Origin: Odiellus spinosus
Taxonomy: Eukaryota; Arthropoda; Arachnida; Opiliones; Phalangiidae
Reading direction: 5' to 3'
Assembly (NCBI GenBank): GCA_963920705.1
Contig: OY987226.1
Coordinates: 10,604,501-10,668,500 of the forward strand
Length of the DNA stretch: 64,000 nucleotides
The position numbers and the translations under genes are program-made. Shown one piece after another: positions 11,667-25,196 of the stretch. The notes beneath the pieces were generated by a model. The model searched no databases. It was not told where the DNA came from and saw only the letters and a list, made by a program, of their open reading frames with translations. The stretch's first letter is position 1, and each line of letters begins with the position of its first letter.

Positions 11667-14600
11667 AAAACCCTAACTGACTTCGACAATATATTCGGTT
11701 CGATTCGATTAGAGTTTAAGATTGAACAAATTTACAAGCAAAACTCTTTATAATCCTATGAAAATTTATGACCATATTAAGACTGATTCCCCCCCCCCCC
11801 TATAATAGTAGTTTTGTTCCAGATAAATTGACATTTTAGCGAAAGCCGGGGCGTAGAAATACGCAATGTTAATCTTCATTTGGGTTAAAAAGTAGTTTCC
11901 ACAACTTCTCGCGAGTAAAAGGATATAGTACTAATATATTTTAAGTTTTTTTTGTTAAAGAGGGTGTATGCTTGAATTCAGTCTTGGAGGATTAGACAAA
12001 GATCTATGACGTTTGAAATTTTTCTCTCCCTCTTTTTTAAAGTCAAACTAAGTTTGCAATGAAATCCAAACTTGCCTTCGTCTAATTTCCCTTTTCCTAA
12101 TGTTAATAATCTTAAAGGGGAATTGAAATGAAAACATAGTAATTTTTAAATCAATTATTAAATCTTAAAATAGAAACAATAAGCCAAAAATGATACAATT
12201 TTTAATCGATATTTTGATTTCTTTTTTAAAATTTTTTATTAGTTTTGAATTTCATTGTATGAGTAAAATCTGACTAATCAGATTATTTCTCAAAAACGTC
12301 GCCAGGTGGCGATAGCGGCTCAGTTAGAAAATAATGAGAAATCTGTTGAAGGCTGGGACTGTTGGGGTTATCTGATTGGTCCAATTTTACAGGCCTTACT
12401 GAAATTGAAAGCGCAGTTTGAAATTAAAAAGCTTGCCAAGGTTGGTTCTCAGAAAAACTAATTTGAATTTGAATTTTTTAGTAATATTTTAAATGCGGAG
12501 GTATTTGCCAATAATATTAGATTCTAATTTAAAGGTAGTATAAAAAACTAAATGTTTCATATTCCCTTTAAATAAGAAAAGTTTAGCTAAAAAAAGGTTT
12601 TGCTAAAATTAAATTATTCCTGTGTCACTTTACACTAAGTTATATCAATGGTTTACCAACCATACAATTTTAAAACCATGTTTTTATGAAATTTATATAA
12701 TTAAATTCGTTTTCCGAACTATTTTTATCCCCTAAAAGATTTAACATTTTGTATTAATACGCTGTAAGTTTAACTATAGTTGCAAATTAAGATCGTTCAA
12801 CGGAATTGAATCCACGCCTTTCATTTTCACTGACATATTTTCTCTGCTCTCTGGCAAATGTTTTTATATTATTTTTTTAGATGTTCTTGCTCGCAGACAG
12901 AGTTCAGAATATGATTAATAGATTTTATGGCCGTGATTTCTCATGGCGTTATTTTTTTCTGACTTTTTCTGGCGGGTTACAATTTAATTAACGCAGTTTT
13001 TTTTTTTATTTTCTGTAAATTTTCACAGGGGTACCCTATAGAGTATGATAGGATATGGTGTAACCACGCCCTTGAAGAGGAAATTTTGAAAGTCTCTGGG
13101 TTACTTGGCACGAAATTTATTTTTACGGGGTGTCTTTCGTGTAAGCGTGGTAATATTATCTCTAATATCAGGATGTAGACCTAGATATATACGCGGTGAT
13201 AAGGGGGTAACCTTATAAAAATTTAGGGAGACAGGGGAGTAGGCCTTTTAGATCTAGGGAAATAGTTTAAAAATTTGGAAATTGTTCACGCTGTTGGCTG
13301 TTATTATATGGCCCCCGTAAGAAATTGGGTAAATGCGCTTTATTTTCTAAATAATAATCTTTGGACTAAGTTGAAAAGTGCACGCATAAATCAAAACGCA
13401 CCGATTTTAGGGAACTTTTGTAAGACGCATAGTGGCAAGAACCTTAAACTGTGCTTCAAGTTTTTGATTTTTGTTTTGTAAGGCGGAGAAATAGTATTCA
13501 ACGATTCTCCAAACATGTTCGCCTATTGTGATTATAGACTTTTTGCGTGATATTGTCGACTGGGGGACGTCATTACCTCCCAAATTTCGTGACGTGTCTC
13601 ACCTTATCTAGCTTTATCCCGTGTAGAGAATATTTTCCTCCCGTGAAAAGAGGAGGGATAGCCCATCAGCCAAAAGTCTATAAGAAGGAAAGCTAGTGAG
13701 TTCCAGCCCCGCCTACTTTAGTTCCAATTTCAACCGCTAGATAGGGTTATTTCTTAGACATCATTTAGGTATTCCAATGCGCGCATGCCCGCCGAGGCAA
13801 AAATTACTAAAGTACTTCATCTTTGTGAAAGAGTAGGTTGGAAGTTTGTACCTAGAAAGCATCACCCCATCATGGTTTTTTTTCAGCCAAGCTCACTAAC
13901 GGCAAGTTGTCACAACGGCCACGAAGTAATAGTTAACTGTGTATTCCGCTTCTCGGTCGTTTTAGAGTTTTAAATTTTTTTTCCACTCTCCTCGCGCGAA
14001 AACTCTGACGTTTCAACTTCCAAAACCACAGACCAATCGTAAACTTGAAGCATTATTTACTTTTACGCCGTGAAATTAGAATAGTACACTTCAAAGGATC
14101 TTTCATTAGCTTCTGATATTACTTTAAAATGGGAAAGTTAAATATTATTACATGTGATAAAATCGCTATATAAGTAACCAGACTCCGTGTTAAATTTAAA
14201 CGCTCGCCAGCTCGTGCACACTATAGACTATATATTCTTGATATTATCTTTCAATATAACCATATCCCCTTGAGCTGAAGTGGGGATTACAAAAAAAATA
14301 GGCCATCTTTGATCTAAACCAAAAAGCCAAAAGTTTCCATACCCAATACTTAATACATATACTGTCCACCCATCTGAGTAGCTTAAATACAACCATCCTC
14401 TTAAACCTTGCACCTAATTCACCTTCAACCATGGACACAACCATATACTTTGAATCAAGTCGAACCTTGGGAGTGATAATATTAAATTTGGGGGCTTCAG
14501 TACCACTTCCAGGTAAAATTGATACAATATCATAGATACAATATATATATGAGAAGGAGTATACCATCAGACATCAAAACCGCGAGGCGATTTAATGCTT

Positions 14601-16100
14601 ATATGGAGGGGTTAACTGGGGCCTCATGGGTAGTTTTTAGGTCCAGGAACGAGTTTCAAACTGAAATTATAACCAACGCGGATTGATACACGTTGTTAAA
14701 CCTCGCAGGGAATAAAAGTAGGTTGAGAATTGATTTTTAAGTCTGAACCATTTCGAGTTTTCTCCATAAACGATGCTAAAGGATACTATTAATCTCATGA
14801 TTTAGTTTCTTCGAGATTATAGGGAACCTCCAGCTTCAAATGTCATTGCGAATTCAAATTGGTTATTACTGTAATTTCTATCGCGCGTGCTCTCGTGATG
14901 TTGTCAAAAAAGGAGTTCTTACTTCAACTCAGACATAGTTTTCATCACTTGCAAAGCCAAGCTTACCTCTTTTTCTATTATAAATTGAATTATACCAGAA
15001 ATACATAACCATACAAAAAATATACGATTTTTTTGGCCATAATTTGTTTATATAAATTATATAGCAAAATTCCATAAAATTAAACAACATCTTGAGCTTA
15101 ATACTATTAGCATCACTAAACTCTTGATCTCAACTAGATTGCGCTAGAATCTCCATAAATTTTGGAAATTGATAGATAAATTAATTTAAAAATTTATTGG
15201 CATTTGAATTTGCAATTATTGGGAACTCGTGCGATAAGCCAATGAGAATAATGATGCTATATGATGTGACGCGTCTATGACGTACCTTAGTTGTTGGCCA
15301 AAATCCTAAATAACCTTTTCCACGTATTGAAAAATATATAAAAAAATAATCTTTTTATTTAAACGCGGTATACATAAAATTAATTTAAATTATGGATTTA
15401 GTATTTTAAAACCGTATAGAGATTATAGGCAATATAGTTTGGTTCCTATTGGTTTTACTAACTACAGGAATTTCCTAGAACTGCTCTAATTCTTGCTGAT
15501 TTCTTGTTAACACTTCTAATTTTTTATTAGAGATGAATAGATCAAGGGGTGCGAGCTAACTTAGGTTCACTTGCGCTGTATTCTGGGCTTAATTTGCTAC
15601 TTTAAGCGGACTTCTAGGCACGCGAAATGAAGGATGATTGTATTCTTAAGGATGGGGCCCGTTTAGGACATCGCAATAATAAAGATAGAAGTGGAAAAGT
15701 GATGGAAAAGAGAAGGAGGGATGGAGATGAAATTTATTTTACGCTTTTGATACCGAAGCGCGCGCGTAAACTGAATCAGAGAGCTATATTTAGGTTGTCA
15801 GTGCGCGCCGGGGGATTGGCCCGCGCGTGAAATGTTTTTGAAACAAAAGGGAATGTCCCTCTAAGTTCTGGTTAAACTGGTATAGGCCTACCGATTAAAG
15901 GTCAGATGAAATAACAGAAAACTAAATCTTCCCTGGTTTTGCAAAATGTTCCATAAAATAATAATAAGTCAGCTTTCTGACGTACTAAACCCTTTTCAAT
16001 ACAGTTTTAACTAAAATAAACGAGTAAAAAATATCAGTAAAATCTCTTAAAACTTTAGCAGAAATCAGGCAAATTTATGGCAGTGCAAGTAATTAATGAT
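11667..16100. other. Gene-free stretch
   Basis: AT-rich with moderately GC-richer islands at about 13,030-13,980 and 15,540-15,840. Open frames in these islands (13,275-13,481; 13,785-13,973; 15,627-15,830) and the minus frame 14,244-14,567 have no recognisable family, are not bounded by convincing splice sites and show biased composition. A run of ten C is at about 11,790-11,799. Confidence 0.5.
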
Positions 16101-16104
16101 TAAT

Positions 16105-16370
16105 TGGAATGACACTCAAGTTCATTGTTTTCATTATTTAATTTCGCTAACACTATGCTAGGCAAAGTTCATTGTTTTTTCAATAATTTCAATGACACTA
16201 TATAGTATGTTTCGTTAATTTCAATGACAATAGGCAAAATTCGTTGTTTTTTCATTAATTTAACTGACATTAAGCAAAGCTCACTTTTTTTCAATACTTT
16301 CAATGACACTAAGCTTATTTGTTTTTTCATTAATTTCAATTGATACTAAACTAAATTCATAGTTTTTATT
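16105..16370 (+). repeat. Degenerate tandem repeat, about 50-bp unit
   Basis: About five units each carry CAATGACACTAAGCAAAGTTC followed by a TTGTTTTTTCATTAATTT block. Units vary in length by several bases and are eroded. No coding capacity. Confidence 0.7.
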
Positions 16371-16375
16371 GTTTT

Positions 16376-17470
16376 CAAAACGTTTGGTGCACCTGAAAAT
16401 GGCAGGAAAAATTCACTGGTAAAACCTAGAAAAATCAGGGACATATGTTTTTCAAATATGAACCCTGTTATTATAAGTTAATCATTACTGTCAATACTTT
16501 TTGCGCAAAGAATATTATTTAGATCTAAGTTTCAATCCATAATTTCACCATCTCTTTAAAGTTACCACTGTTTTATCCGATGCTCTAATCTGAAGGCGTT
16601 TACGTTTTTTTATATGATATATAAAAAATAAAAGGTTTCCTTTTCTGGTTCATTTTAAACACAATCTAATTTTAGGGTATATTATATAGACGGGATGGTT
16701 GGTTGTGAGCGCGTGAGCGAGCAAATTGCTCTCGGAAGGGATGCCCTCGCCTATCACTCGTCGGTATCTGCTTTGAAGGGGATACGAACCATCATGGTGG
16801 TAGAGTAACTCTGTATACTAGAGAAAGAAGAGATCATCTCGACTTAGTACAAGCCAAGCGCGAGGGAATAAAAATGAGGAGCCCCAAATAGAGCAATTTG
16901 CCGGTCGTTACCACATTTTCCTAACACTCTCCACCGAACAAAACCGAATTAAGAGATATTATACTCCCAATCTAAGTTCATAGACAGTTTGCAATAACTA
17001 TTTTAAATCTCTATCAGATTTAACATTTTGTATTAATACGCCTCACCTTTCGTTAGTTTGCAGACTTAATTCTGGGTTTAATTTTGTTTACTGACGTAGA
17101 TACAATATAGTAAATTACACGAATATAAAATTACATCATTACTATTTATTCTTTCTCTCCGCCTTTCCTTTTATTGTTTGTAAAATAGTAAACTAAATGT
17201 ATATAGCGATTGAAGAGAATCGTATAGATAAAGGAAAGGTGTGTAAAATAAAATAGGATTTTGCTTCAGGATTATTTGTTTAAGAATTTAATTAGGGTTG
17301 AACGCTTTTTTAGTGTTATTGACTTTTTATATTCCCCGGCGTAATTAACTTTACAAGATTTTTACGAATGAACATGGCGGCACTTCTCTAAAAGATGTCA
17401 TATATTTTATACATAATTCATGAATCTGCATTCAGTCTCTCCAGTTCTATATTGATTGCAAAAATGAAAA
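16376..17470. other. Gene-free stretch with a GC-richer patch
   Basis: The patch at 16,690-16,920 has an inverted pair, GAGCAAATTGCTCT near 16,719 and AGAGCAATTTGC near 16,890. This may be a worn foldback element. ATTTAACATTTTGTATTAATACGC at about 17,018 recurs at 12,738 and, in reverse, near 33,570 and 44,550, marking another old dispersed repeat. Confidence 0.4.
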
Positions 17471-17474
17471 CCCT

Positions 17475-17665
17475 CCATTACCGAAAAAAGTTAGTCTAAT
17501 CCGAAGAGGTCCTCAAGAACACTACAAAGGTGCTATAGACATCTTAAAGACTTCCCCATGACTTCTTGACATAATGAAAGACTTCCCCAAGACCTCTTAA
17601 AACTACATAAGACACATGAAAGATTTTCCCAAGACCTCTTATGAATATTTTTTTTCGGTAAGGGC
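17475..17665. repeat. Small element with inverted ends and an internal minisatellite
   Basis: The ends TTACCGAAAAAA and TTTTTTCGGTAA are inverted. Between them about three units of roughly 50 bp carry GAAAGACTTCCCCAAGACC and variants. It may be a short MITE whose interior expanded in tandem. Confidence 0.6.
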
Positions 17666-17806
17666 TTGAAGGATATTGCACCCTATTGGAGAAATCTATT
17701 GAATTTATCATTACGATTTATTTATCGGTATGCCCAAAAGCGTAATTAGTTTCTTGGCTCTAATGTCTATCTAACATCAATCTTAAGTTCAGTCGATCGC
17801 TTCAAC

Positions 17807-18111
17807 CAGAAGCCGATGAAACCCTCCTTTGAAGTCTACTACTCCAATGTTCCATAAAGCGCTCCTCTCTGTATGGGTAAAATTCCCAATTTTACGAGTT
17901 AGAAGGGGTCCTACTTCATCCCCCCTGTCTACGGAAAATTGGAAATTCTCTCTCTCCATAAACGACGACGTTTTTTGGACGAACTCCAAGGCTGCTAGAG
18001 ATATTCGCTCGACGAACTCCCGCTCCGAAGATCTCTACCGTTTGGAGGCGTACGGATCGCTCTTTTTGAGAATAACCCATACAGAGAGGGGTAGACAAGA
18101 CCCGGGAGTAT
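17807..18111 (-). repeat. MITE family A, copy 2 (right end missing)
   Basis: It starts with the terminal sequence CAGAAGCCGATGAAACCC and follows the family through GTAGACAAGACCCGGGAGTA. It then stops abruptly at about 18,111, without the right terminal repeat. Its orientation is opposite to the copies at 22.7 and 47.7 kb. Overlapping open frames on both strands (to 116 codons) are products of the element interior. Confidence 0.85.
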
Positions 18112-18690
18112 TTATAGTGATAATATTTTCTCTGAATTTTAACGATGGATATTTGTAAAGGTCGAGGGAGCAAACACATGATGTACAATTTTTTAGTGTT
18201 CATAGTTCGAACTTTGTCAAAGCTGCATTTATTCAAGTGCTTACAACTTCCGTAAAATCTGTACAACCCATTTCGCGATTTTGTAACTGAGTAACTGATA
18301 TTTAGCCTTTGGTAGTGCTAAATACGGTCAAGGTTTATAGGCCATTAGAGCCTTTTGATGGAATAACTATAAATCTTATAAAAAACATTCCTCTTGAGCT
18401 TCCCTTTATAAACTAAAGTATTCCGGGAGAATCTACAATAACTTATATCAACCTCTGTATTCTGTTTCGTTTCGTGAATCTACTTCTCCTTAGTCTTCTT
18501 TTATTAATCGCTTAATTTCTTTCCGTACGCTATTAATTGAGACTTTTTACGATAGGAAGGATAATTATGTTTGATTTAAGAGTTGGTTCATGATGGTTTC
18601 ATTATATAGATGAAGACGTATTTCGTGTTCTGGTATTTATATAAACTTTTAAATTGGTGGAAGATTTTATTGCTCGTCCATCATATTAAA
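18112..18690. other. Gene-free stretch
   Basis: AT-rich, no gene or repeat recognised. Confidence 0.5.
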
Positions 18691-18693
18691 GTA

Positions 18694-18778
18694 AATAGTA
18701 TTCAAAGGCAGGGAGAAAGAGTTAAGCCTAATAACGTCACTGTAAGCTATCTCTTTCACCCTGCCTTTGAACTATATT
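18694..18778. repeat. 85-bp hairpin with well-paired arms
   Basis: The left arm TTCAAAGGCAGGGAGAAAGAG pairs with the right arm CTCTTTCACCCTGCCTTTGAA with one mismatch. Pairing continues outwards (AATAGTA with ACTATATT). The loop is about 29 bases. I found no second copy in the window, which distinguishes it from the repeat hairpins. It may be a microRNA precursor or a single foldback insertion. Confidence 0.55.
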
Positions 18779-21700
18779 GTTTCTAAGCTGTTGGTAAAAC
18801 TAAAAACGTGTTTAAGACACTATCGGGTTAAACTGTATCTTCCGGGTATAATTTTGCTAAATGAGTGGCGCTCTTTAAATTATTTTGACTCTTATAATGA
18901 CTTCAATTAAAGGAAGAATGAAGTCCGATTACTTAGGCTTAAATTAGGCCTTTTTTATTGAAACTGTTAAAACTTTAGGTTTGGTTTTGTCTGTTGTAAC
19001 CCTTTAAGCGACTATTTTGGGTAGAGTTCTAATTACCATAATTTAGAAAATTGGTAAATTACGTAGTAAATTGCTACTTAAATTTACAGTGTAAGAGTAA
19101 TTTACTGGTATAAATACAATATAATTTGTATTTGAATTTCTATGATTTTAAATAAGATTTCCTCTTTCATAAACGCTTCAAAATTCTTATTTCTGACTAC
19201 AAAGAAACCTACACTGAAAAAATGCAATGTTTTCCATGATACACTTGACCATTTGACTTTGCATTGATAGAAAAAGTGTCCCTGACATAAGAAATTACAT
19301 TCATATGTTCTTAACGACGCCAAACACGAATAAATATTGAAAAGTAGCCATATTTGGAACGTTTAACTTTGACCTCTTTTAATAATTTGTTCATTTAATT
19401 TAAATCCAAAATATGTTTTATATTATATATTACTTAATAACGGTAATTTTTCAGAGGAAACCGTAAATTACCAATTTAGAACTTTTAATTTTGAGTCTCG
19501 ATATTCGATCCCCGAATTATTCTTTCCTATACACGACAGAGATTTGGTGCGTGACCCTGCTTGCCTGTTTGAGTTATCAAAACGCTCTAGATTATGTAAG
19601 ACAGCGCCTAGAAGTAAACCGATATAACCATGACTAATTGGTAAAATATTATAACCACGCAAGGACTTAAAATTCTAGAAAGTGCTAGTAACGGAAATCG
19701 TAAAAATAAACGCGTAATGTCAATGACAACGTTAGAAAAAAAAGCTGATTTTTTTGCTCAAATCATTCAAGGTTAGACCATAAAAACCGATAAAATTGAA
19801 CAAATACGAAGAACGAATTCTTCATCGACTATATAAAAGCATAAGGTGACCTCTTAGTATAATAAGTATATAATCTCATAACCCAGCTACGAATGATCTC
19901 TATATGCATGGCATGTTTTCGGATAGTTATTAAAAATATTATTACAATCGTAAAAAAAAATTGTAAACCAAAACGTAATTCTACGTTATCTCAGGTCGTG
20001 TGTCTATTTTAGAGCCAACACTTGGTTCTACCCATTCTGACAGGTGATCTAGGGTTGATTTCACCCGGTTTCTTTGGTGAAAGTACTTTATGCAGTCAGC
20101 AAGTTCTAGATTCATTCATAATTACGTTTTACCATCACTCACCAAGTAAAAATAATTATATTTAACATTTTAATATTAGAAGTTTATAATTTTGAAAGCA
20201 AATGTTTCTCTGGAAAATCTTCCTCAAAACCAAAATATCTTAAATTAATTTGAAACTAAGTTTTATTGCACTCAAGGTATTTCACCAAATTTCGAAGTCA
20301 TTTTTCTAATTTTTCCTCTCATAATTCTACATTATACAATTCTGACGAACAAAAAATATAAGACTTTTAAAAATTTCCTAAGTTCATATTTTTATTTTCC
20401 GAGAAATGTTCAGGAAAATCTTCCTCATTCCTTTTTTTCCGGAAAATTAACAACCCTAAAATAAAAATATGATCTTGAGACCTTCGAAAAAAATATTAAC
20501 AACAAAAAAAGAAGAAACTCCTCATGAACGGCAGAGTTGAGTCCTTAGATCATCAATTTATGCTAAAACTTACGAAGTCTGGACTGGTTTTGCAATAGTT
20601 TAATAACGTTTAAAAATTAATTATGGGTTAAACTTTTCATTACCAAAATTACCGAATATCTTTCCCAAGGAATTGACGCGAAATTTGCGTACAACATGCA
20701 CATACACGCACGAATATCGTGACACTACCAATTAAATCGAACAGAAACGTGACTAAAATCAAATTTTTTTTGAAAATTTCAATAGATGGGGGGAAAAAAG
20801 CAATAATTTTTAAGCTAATATGCCCAATTAAAGTCTAACAAGTTTTTTAAACTTTCCCCGGGAAGTCCAAGTCACTCTGCCATTATAGATCAGGGTTAAT
20901 TACAATTAAAACACGTTTCGAAATATTTTATTCACCCTTTTAAGTATTTACTGTTATTAAGTGTAATTAATACATGTAATAAATAACGTCACAGGATTGG
21001 TAATTAGACACGTGACCTTGATCTACATGTTTTAATTCTCTAATTAAACAACATGGCCGTGGGATTGTTACGCAAAATTAAGAGAAGTTCTTAATTAAAG
21101 CCGCGGTCGAAGTTAATTTTTTTGAAGATTTTTCTACTTAAGTGGTTTTTGAGTAAAGTTTTTGGACTTAAATGGTTAATTTTGTTGTTTTGATCTCTTC
21201 ACGTAGTCTGTGTTCAAGCCTGTATTAATATGATTTAGCATTGACAAAGGCTGTAGTCAGTTCCGCAATCGCATAGTCGGTGTACAGATTTTACAACTTA
21301 GTTAATTTTCAGCCTCATTTTCAAAACATTCTTGAATTTTCCACGATTATCATAATTCTTACAATACAAAAGTTAATATACGTTAACCATACATTTCTAC
21401 ATGATGAAAATGAAAAACTGATTTAAACCTAACTTTATTTATTATTGAAAAGAAAGAAAAATAAATTCTATAGGTAATTATTACGGGTTCATTAATTTTC
21501 ACACCTTGAACATAAGGATTTATTACGAATGTAATTTATACAAATTACATTTTATATACCGTGTTGCTAGGTGAGGCAGTTACAGCGACTCGAAGCAGGA
21601 ACTATCAACGATAAAACATTTCCTTAATGGTATATATAGTTTCAACTTTACGATCCAAATAACTTTCAGCCCACGATTATGGAACGGCGGAGATATTACA

Positions 21701-22084
21701 CCGCCTACCAAGGACAGATTCCTTTTCATAGAGAAAATATTAAAGTTCATCTAGGTCAAATATTGCAAACCCTAGCTGACAAAGGGTTTAGTACCGAATA
21801 CAAAAACATAAAACACAATAAAACATTGCTTTAAAAATAAAAGAAATGAAAAACGTCCAACCCACGCAATTTTTCTCCTTTTTAAGTACTTCAAATTACT
21901 GGGGATCTCTCGTAAAATATTTTTCTTTCACTTTTGGGGTTATAATAATAATAATGACTACTGTCGAAACTTTCTGACCTTCATCATGTCTGTAAGATAA
22001 CTAAATTTAATCATAAGTATTATAATTAAACGTAACTATGACACGAAACCGCTTCCCCTATAATAATTTCAGTGTGCAGAACAC
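18779..22084. other. Gene-free stretch
   Basis: AT-rich. Minus frames at 19,102-19,323 and 19,468-19,662 lack coding character. I see no clear repeats. Confidence 0.5.
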
Positions 22085-22480
22085 ACGGATACGTAGACCA
22101 CGGACTGTTTAACCGAAGACCATTCTACCCCTGGTCAAGAAAGACAAGGCACGGATTGTTTAACCTTTAACCTAAAACCATTCAAGCCCCTGGTAAAGAA
22201 AAACAAGACTATTAGGCCATTTACAGAATGTTGCATGCATTTAAACCACTGACTGGAGAAAATCAGCAATTCTGCGTCTCGTTTTTCGAGTATAGACAAT
22301 TTTTTCTGTCCCATTTCACCTCTCTAATAGGCGCGTAGGGGGCAATTGTAGAGCCTGCTTCGGTATTTCAACCTAAGACCATTAAACCCCTGGATAAGAA
22401 AGACAACGATATAAGGCCATTAACAGAGTATTAAGCGCATTTACACCACCAATCGGAGAAAATCCGCAATTTGCAAGCTC
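22085..22480 (+). repeat. Two-level tandem repeat
   Basis: Two blocks about 205 bp apart (near 22,162-22,275 and 22,367-22,478) share CCCCTGG, AAGAAAGACAA, AGGCCATTAACAGA and GGAGAAAATCCGCAATT. Ahead of them is a shorter repeat of CACGGAYTGTTTAACC with ACCATTC about 55 bp apart. No open frame runs through it. Confidence 0.7.
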
Positions 22481-22675
22481 CTATAATCGTGTTTGAGAGA
22501 AGTTGACTGAACTACCTTTGTTACCTATAGCGTTTAACATTGTGTATCAGGCCACGTGATCTTTTGGCCTTTGTGTTAACTACTCTTGAATTTAAATTAA
22601 TCTCCTCCTGAACCATCTATATGAAGGTTTTCAGTGGAATGTCATTTAGATAGAATGATAACTTTTTTGTTTTAT

Positions 22676-23013
22676 CAGAAGCCGATGAAACCCTCCTTTG
22701 AAGTCTATTACTCCCGGGTCTTGTCTACCCCTCTCTGTATGGGTTATTCTGAAAAGGCGCGATTCGTACGCCTCCTAACGGTAGATGTTTTCGGAGCGGG
22801 AGCTCGTCGAGCGAATATCTCTAGCAGCCTTGGAGTTCGTCCAAAAAACGTCGTCGTTTGTGGAGAGAGAGAATTTCCAATTTTCCGTAGACAGGGGGGG
22901 ATGAAGTAGGACCCCTCCGATCTCGTAAAATTGGGAATTTTACCCATACAGAGAGGAGCGCTATATGGAACATTTGAGTAGTAGACTTCAAAGGAGGGTT
23001 TCATCGGCTTCTG
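22676..23013 (+). repeat. MITE family A, copy 3 (full length, 338 bp)
   Basis: It runs from CAGAAGCCGATG to CATCGGCTTCTG with terminal inverted repeats of about 38 bp and further internal pairing (CCTCTCTGTATGGGT with ACCCATACAGAGAGG). TTTTAT lies just outside on both sides, offset by one base, which fits a worn target duplication. CAG...CTG ends are typical of hAT elements. It has no transposase; the 91- and 86-codon frames are incidental. Confidence 0.9.
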
Positions 23014-23854
23014 CTTTTATATATGCTTTCTTTAAAAGCATACTCGTGTTCGTGTAAACTACTAAACTACTTTCCCCTATACAATAAGAAAATAATAATG
23101 AATCAAGAATCTCGATCTCCGGTGTGCAATTCTTTAGTTAATAGCACCATGTTCCTCGAGCGTAACCTTCTACTAACCCTGTTTCGATATCAATACGAAT
23201 TTGTGAAACTATATAATCGAGCATTGTACGATATCCCTACAATTTGCGAGATACGCTCCGCTCAGACAATACCGAAATAAAAATAGGAAAAAGACCATGA
23301 CACTAATAGTTATACTTGCGGCTTGCTTCAGCACTTTTAAGTATTCCGGCTTTTTCACTTTGGTAAAAAATATACAGTAAGAGGAGAAGGCATGGTAGGA
23401 AAGAAAAATAAAACACAAAAGAACAGCGAAATTAGGTTTTTTTTATCCTCTCCGAATGAACTTTATTCGTAGAGAGGTGTTATATCGGTGAATGTGTGTT
23501 TGTTTGTCTGTGTGCTTCTGAAGAATTGTTCCGTTTTGTCGGAATAATTATGCAGTATCAGTTAATTGGGTTCGAAGTCGCATACCGGAGATACGGCCTT
23601 TATACATTAAGCGTAAATATCTCGTCTCTGAACGCAGCCAGTATTTTACGAACTGGGCAGAAAATTAAACACATGTCATAGATGAAGAGGAGGAAGCTTG
23701 TTCTTTTGTATTTTTCTACTATTCCCGGTTAGTGAGTAGGTGTACGAGACCAGGAAATAGGAGTGAAAATGCTAAAGGTGAATTCAACCAGCAAGCCCTC
23801 TTCTCAAATTTATATATAATATATGAACAAACACAACAATAATTGAAAGAACAA
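23014..23854. other. Gene-free stretch
   Basis: Frames at 23,023-23,280 and 23,496-23,681 have no recognisable product or splice context. No repeats are evident. Confidence 0.45.
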
Positions 23855-24130
23855 AAAGTCTAGAACTAGGCCGAACATCCTGACTCTGCCCGTAGAAAAC
23901 ACCTTGTTAAAGATTGGTGGTATAGCCAGCCAATAAAAATCTATTTCGATGAGGTAATCTTGACCCGGAAATATCTCTAGTCTGAAGGTTCACGGTCTAG
24001 CATGTAGGCATGCGAGGAAAAACTATCTCTCTTCTTTCCAACCCCGTAAACACGAACTATTTTGTAGATTCTCTTGGGTACTACGTTTTTCCTCCGGTGA
24101 ATCGGCAAGAGGGATGAAACGAATTTTAAG
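23855..24130 (+). repeat. Dispersed repeat family E, copy
   Basis: About 275 bp that align by eye with 55,065-55,330. Both contain TCTAGAAC, CCCGTAGAAAACACC, ATAGCCAGCCAATAAAAAT, CACGAACTATTTTGTAG and a GAACGAATTTTA end. The copies are diverged and differ by small gaps. No terminal inverted repeat is obvious, so it may be SINE-like or an internal part of a DNA element. A poly-A tract follows at 24,148-24,169. Confidence 0.75.
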
Positions 24131-24169
24131 AAACAGTAGGGTGAACACAAAAAAAAAAAAAAAAAAAAA

Positions 24170-25196
24170 CCCAGTAACATTATAGGAAAATATGAAATTT
24201 TGGGAAAGGTTTTTCAGAAATATAGGAAAATATAAGAGAATTAGTGCTTGACCTAATTTCCCAAAATATTTTCACTTTTTTTCTGTGCCATTTCTTAATT
24301 AAATTAAATTTACATTTAATTTTTGTAATTTATGCGCAAATACGAAAGTAATCATAAAAATGGAAAATTAAAGGAACTCCTAGGAACACATTTGAAAATA
24401 TAGGAATTGTGATCACCTTGAAACAGTTTTACCAGTCACAAAGACCTTGTCCTAGGCTTCATGTTCTTTTATTTACTACAATATTTTAGATAGAATTAGG
24501 TTATTTCAAGTAGTACAGTACTTTTGGTTTTCTCAACTTGTTTAAAATTACTGGTACAGGCGCGGACTGTTATGTCTAGGCCTTTAGTACTTGAATCTTT
24601 TCATCAGGATCAAAACGCCACGTACCTTAAAAAAAATTCCAATTTTTTTCTCTTCCGTCGCGAGACCGTGACTTAGTTGGCAAACTAAAAAAGATGCTCA
24701 AGATATTTAAGTTTTTTTTTTTTCATTCAGATACCGGTAACCGGTAGTCATTAGGGTACGTTCATAAATTTCAAATGGTTTGCTGATTCGACTAAAGATA
24801 AGATAAAGTGACGTACAAATAAATCGTTTTATTTAGGACAATATTTTAAAAATGTAGTTTGTACACTTGAAGGTCATTATGTACTGCAATTAGAATAGAT
24901 TTGAAATTTAATCACGTATAAAAACTTGGAGTCTGCATATCATATATATCTTAAATACTTTGATGCAGACTGGGTATTCAAGGGGAATCTAGATCGCTAC
25001 GTGACATGACGCCATCACTGGCCAAAATACTTTGTTTTTTACTAAACATTTTAAAGGGTTGGATGCTCCAAACATTGAGGAATTTATTATTAAACCAGTA
25101 ATTAGACTCGTTTATAATTGCCTCACTCCAAATTCCATTAAAACTTTTATGGAGTTATACAAAACCTATACTTTAATCTATAGGGCTATGAACTAT
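24170..25196. other. Gene-free stretch with worn GGAAAA-type repeat
   Basis: TATAGGAAAATAT words at 24,180-24,410 belong with the dispersed GGGAAAA repeat. The rest is plain AT-rich sequence. Confidence 0.45.

Noticed and set aside
14244-14567. 107-codon minus frame
   Set aside because: There is no recognisable domain. A shifted frame on the same strand is open as well, the composition is aromatic and Ile-rich as expected from AT-rich DNA, and no splice context is present.
22634-22909. A conserved 90-residue protein shared by copies at 22.7 and 47.7 kb, also in antisense at 18.0 kb
   Set aside because: The similarity is at DNA level and follows the MITE family A boundaries, including non-coding ends. 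Frames exist on both strands.
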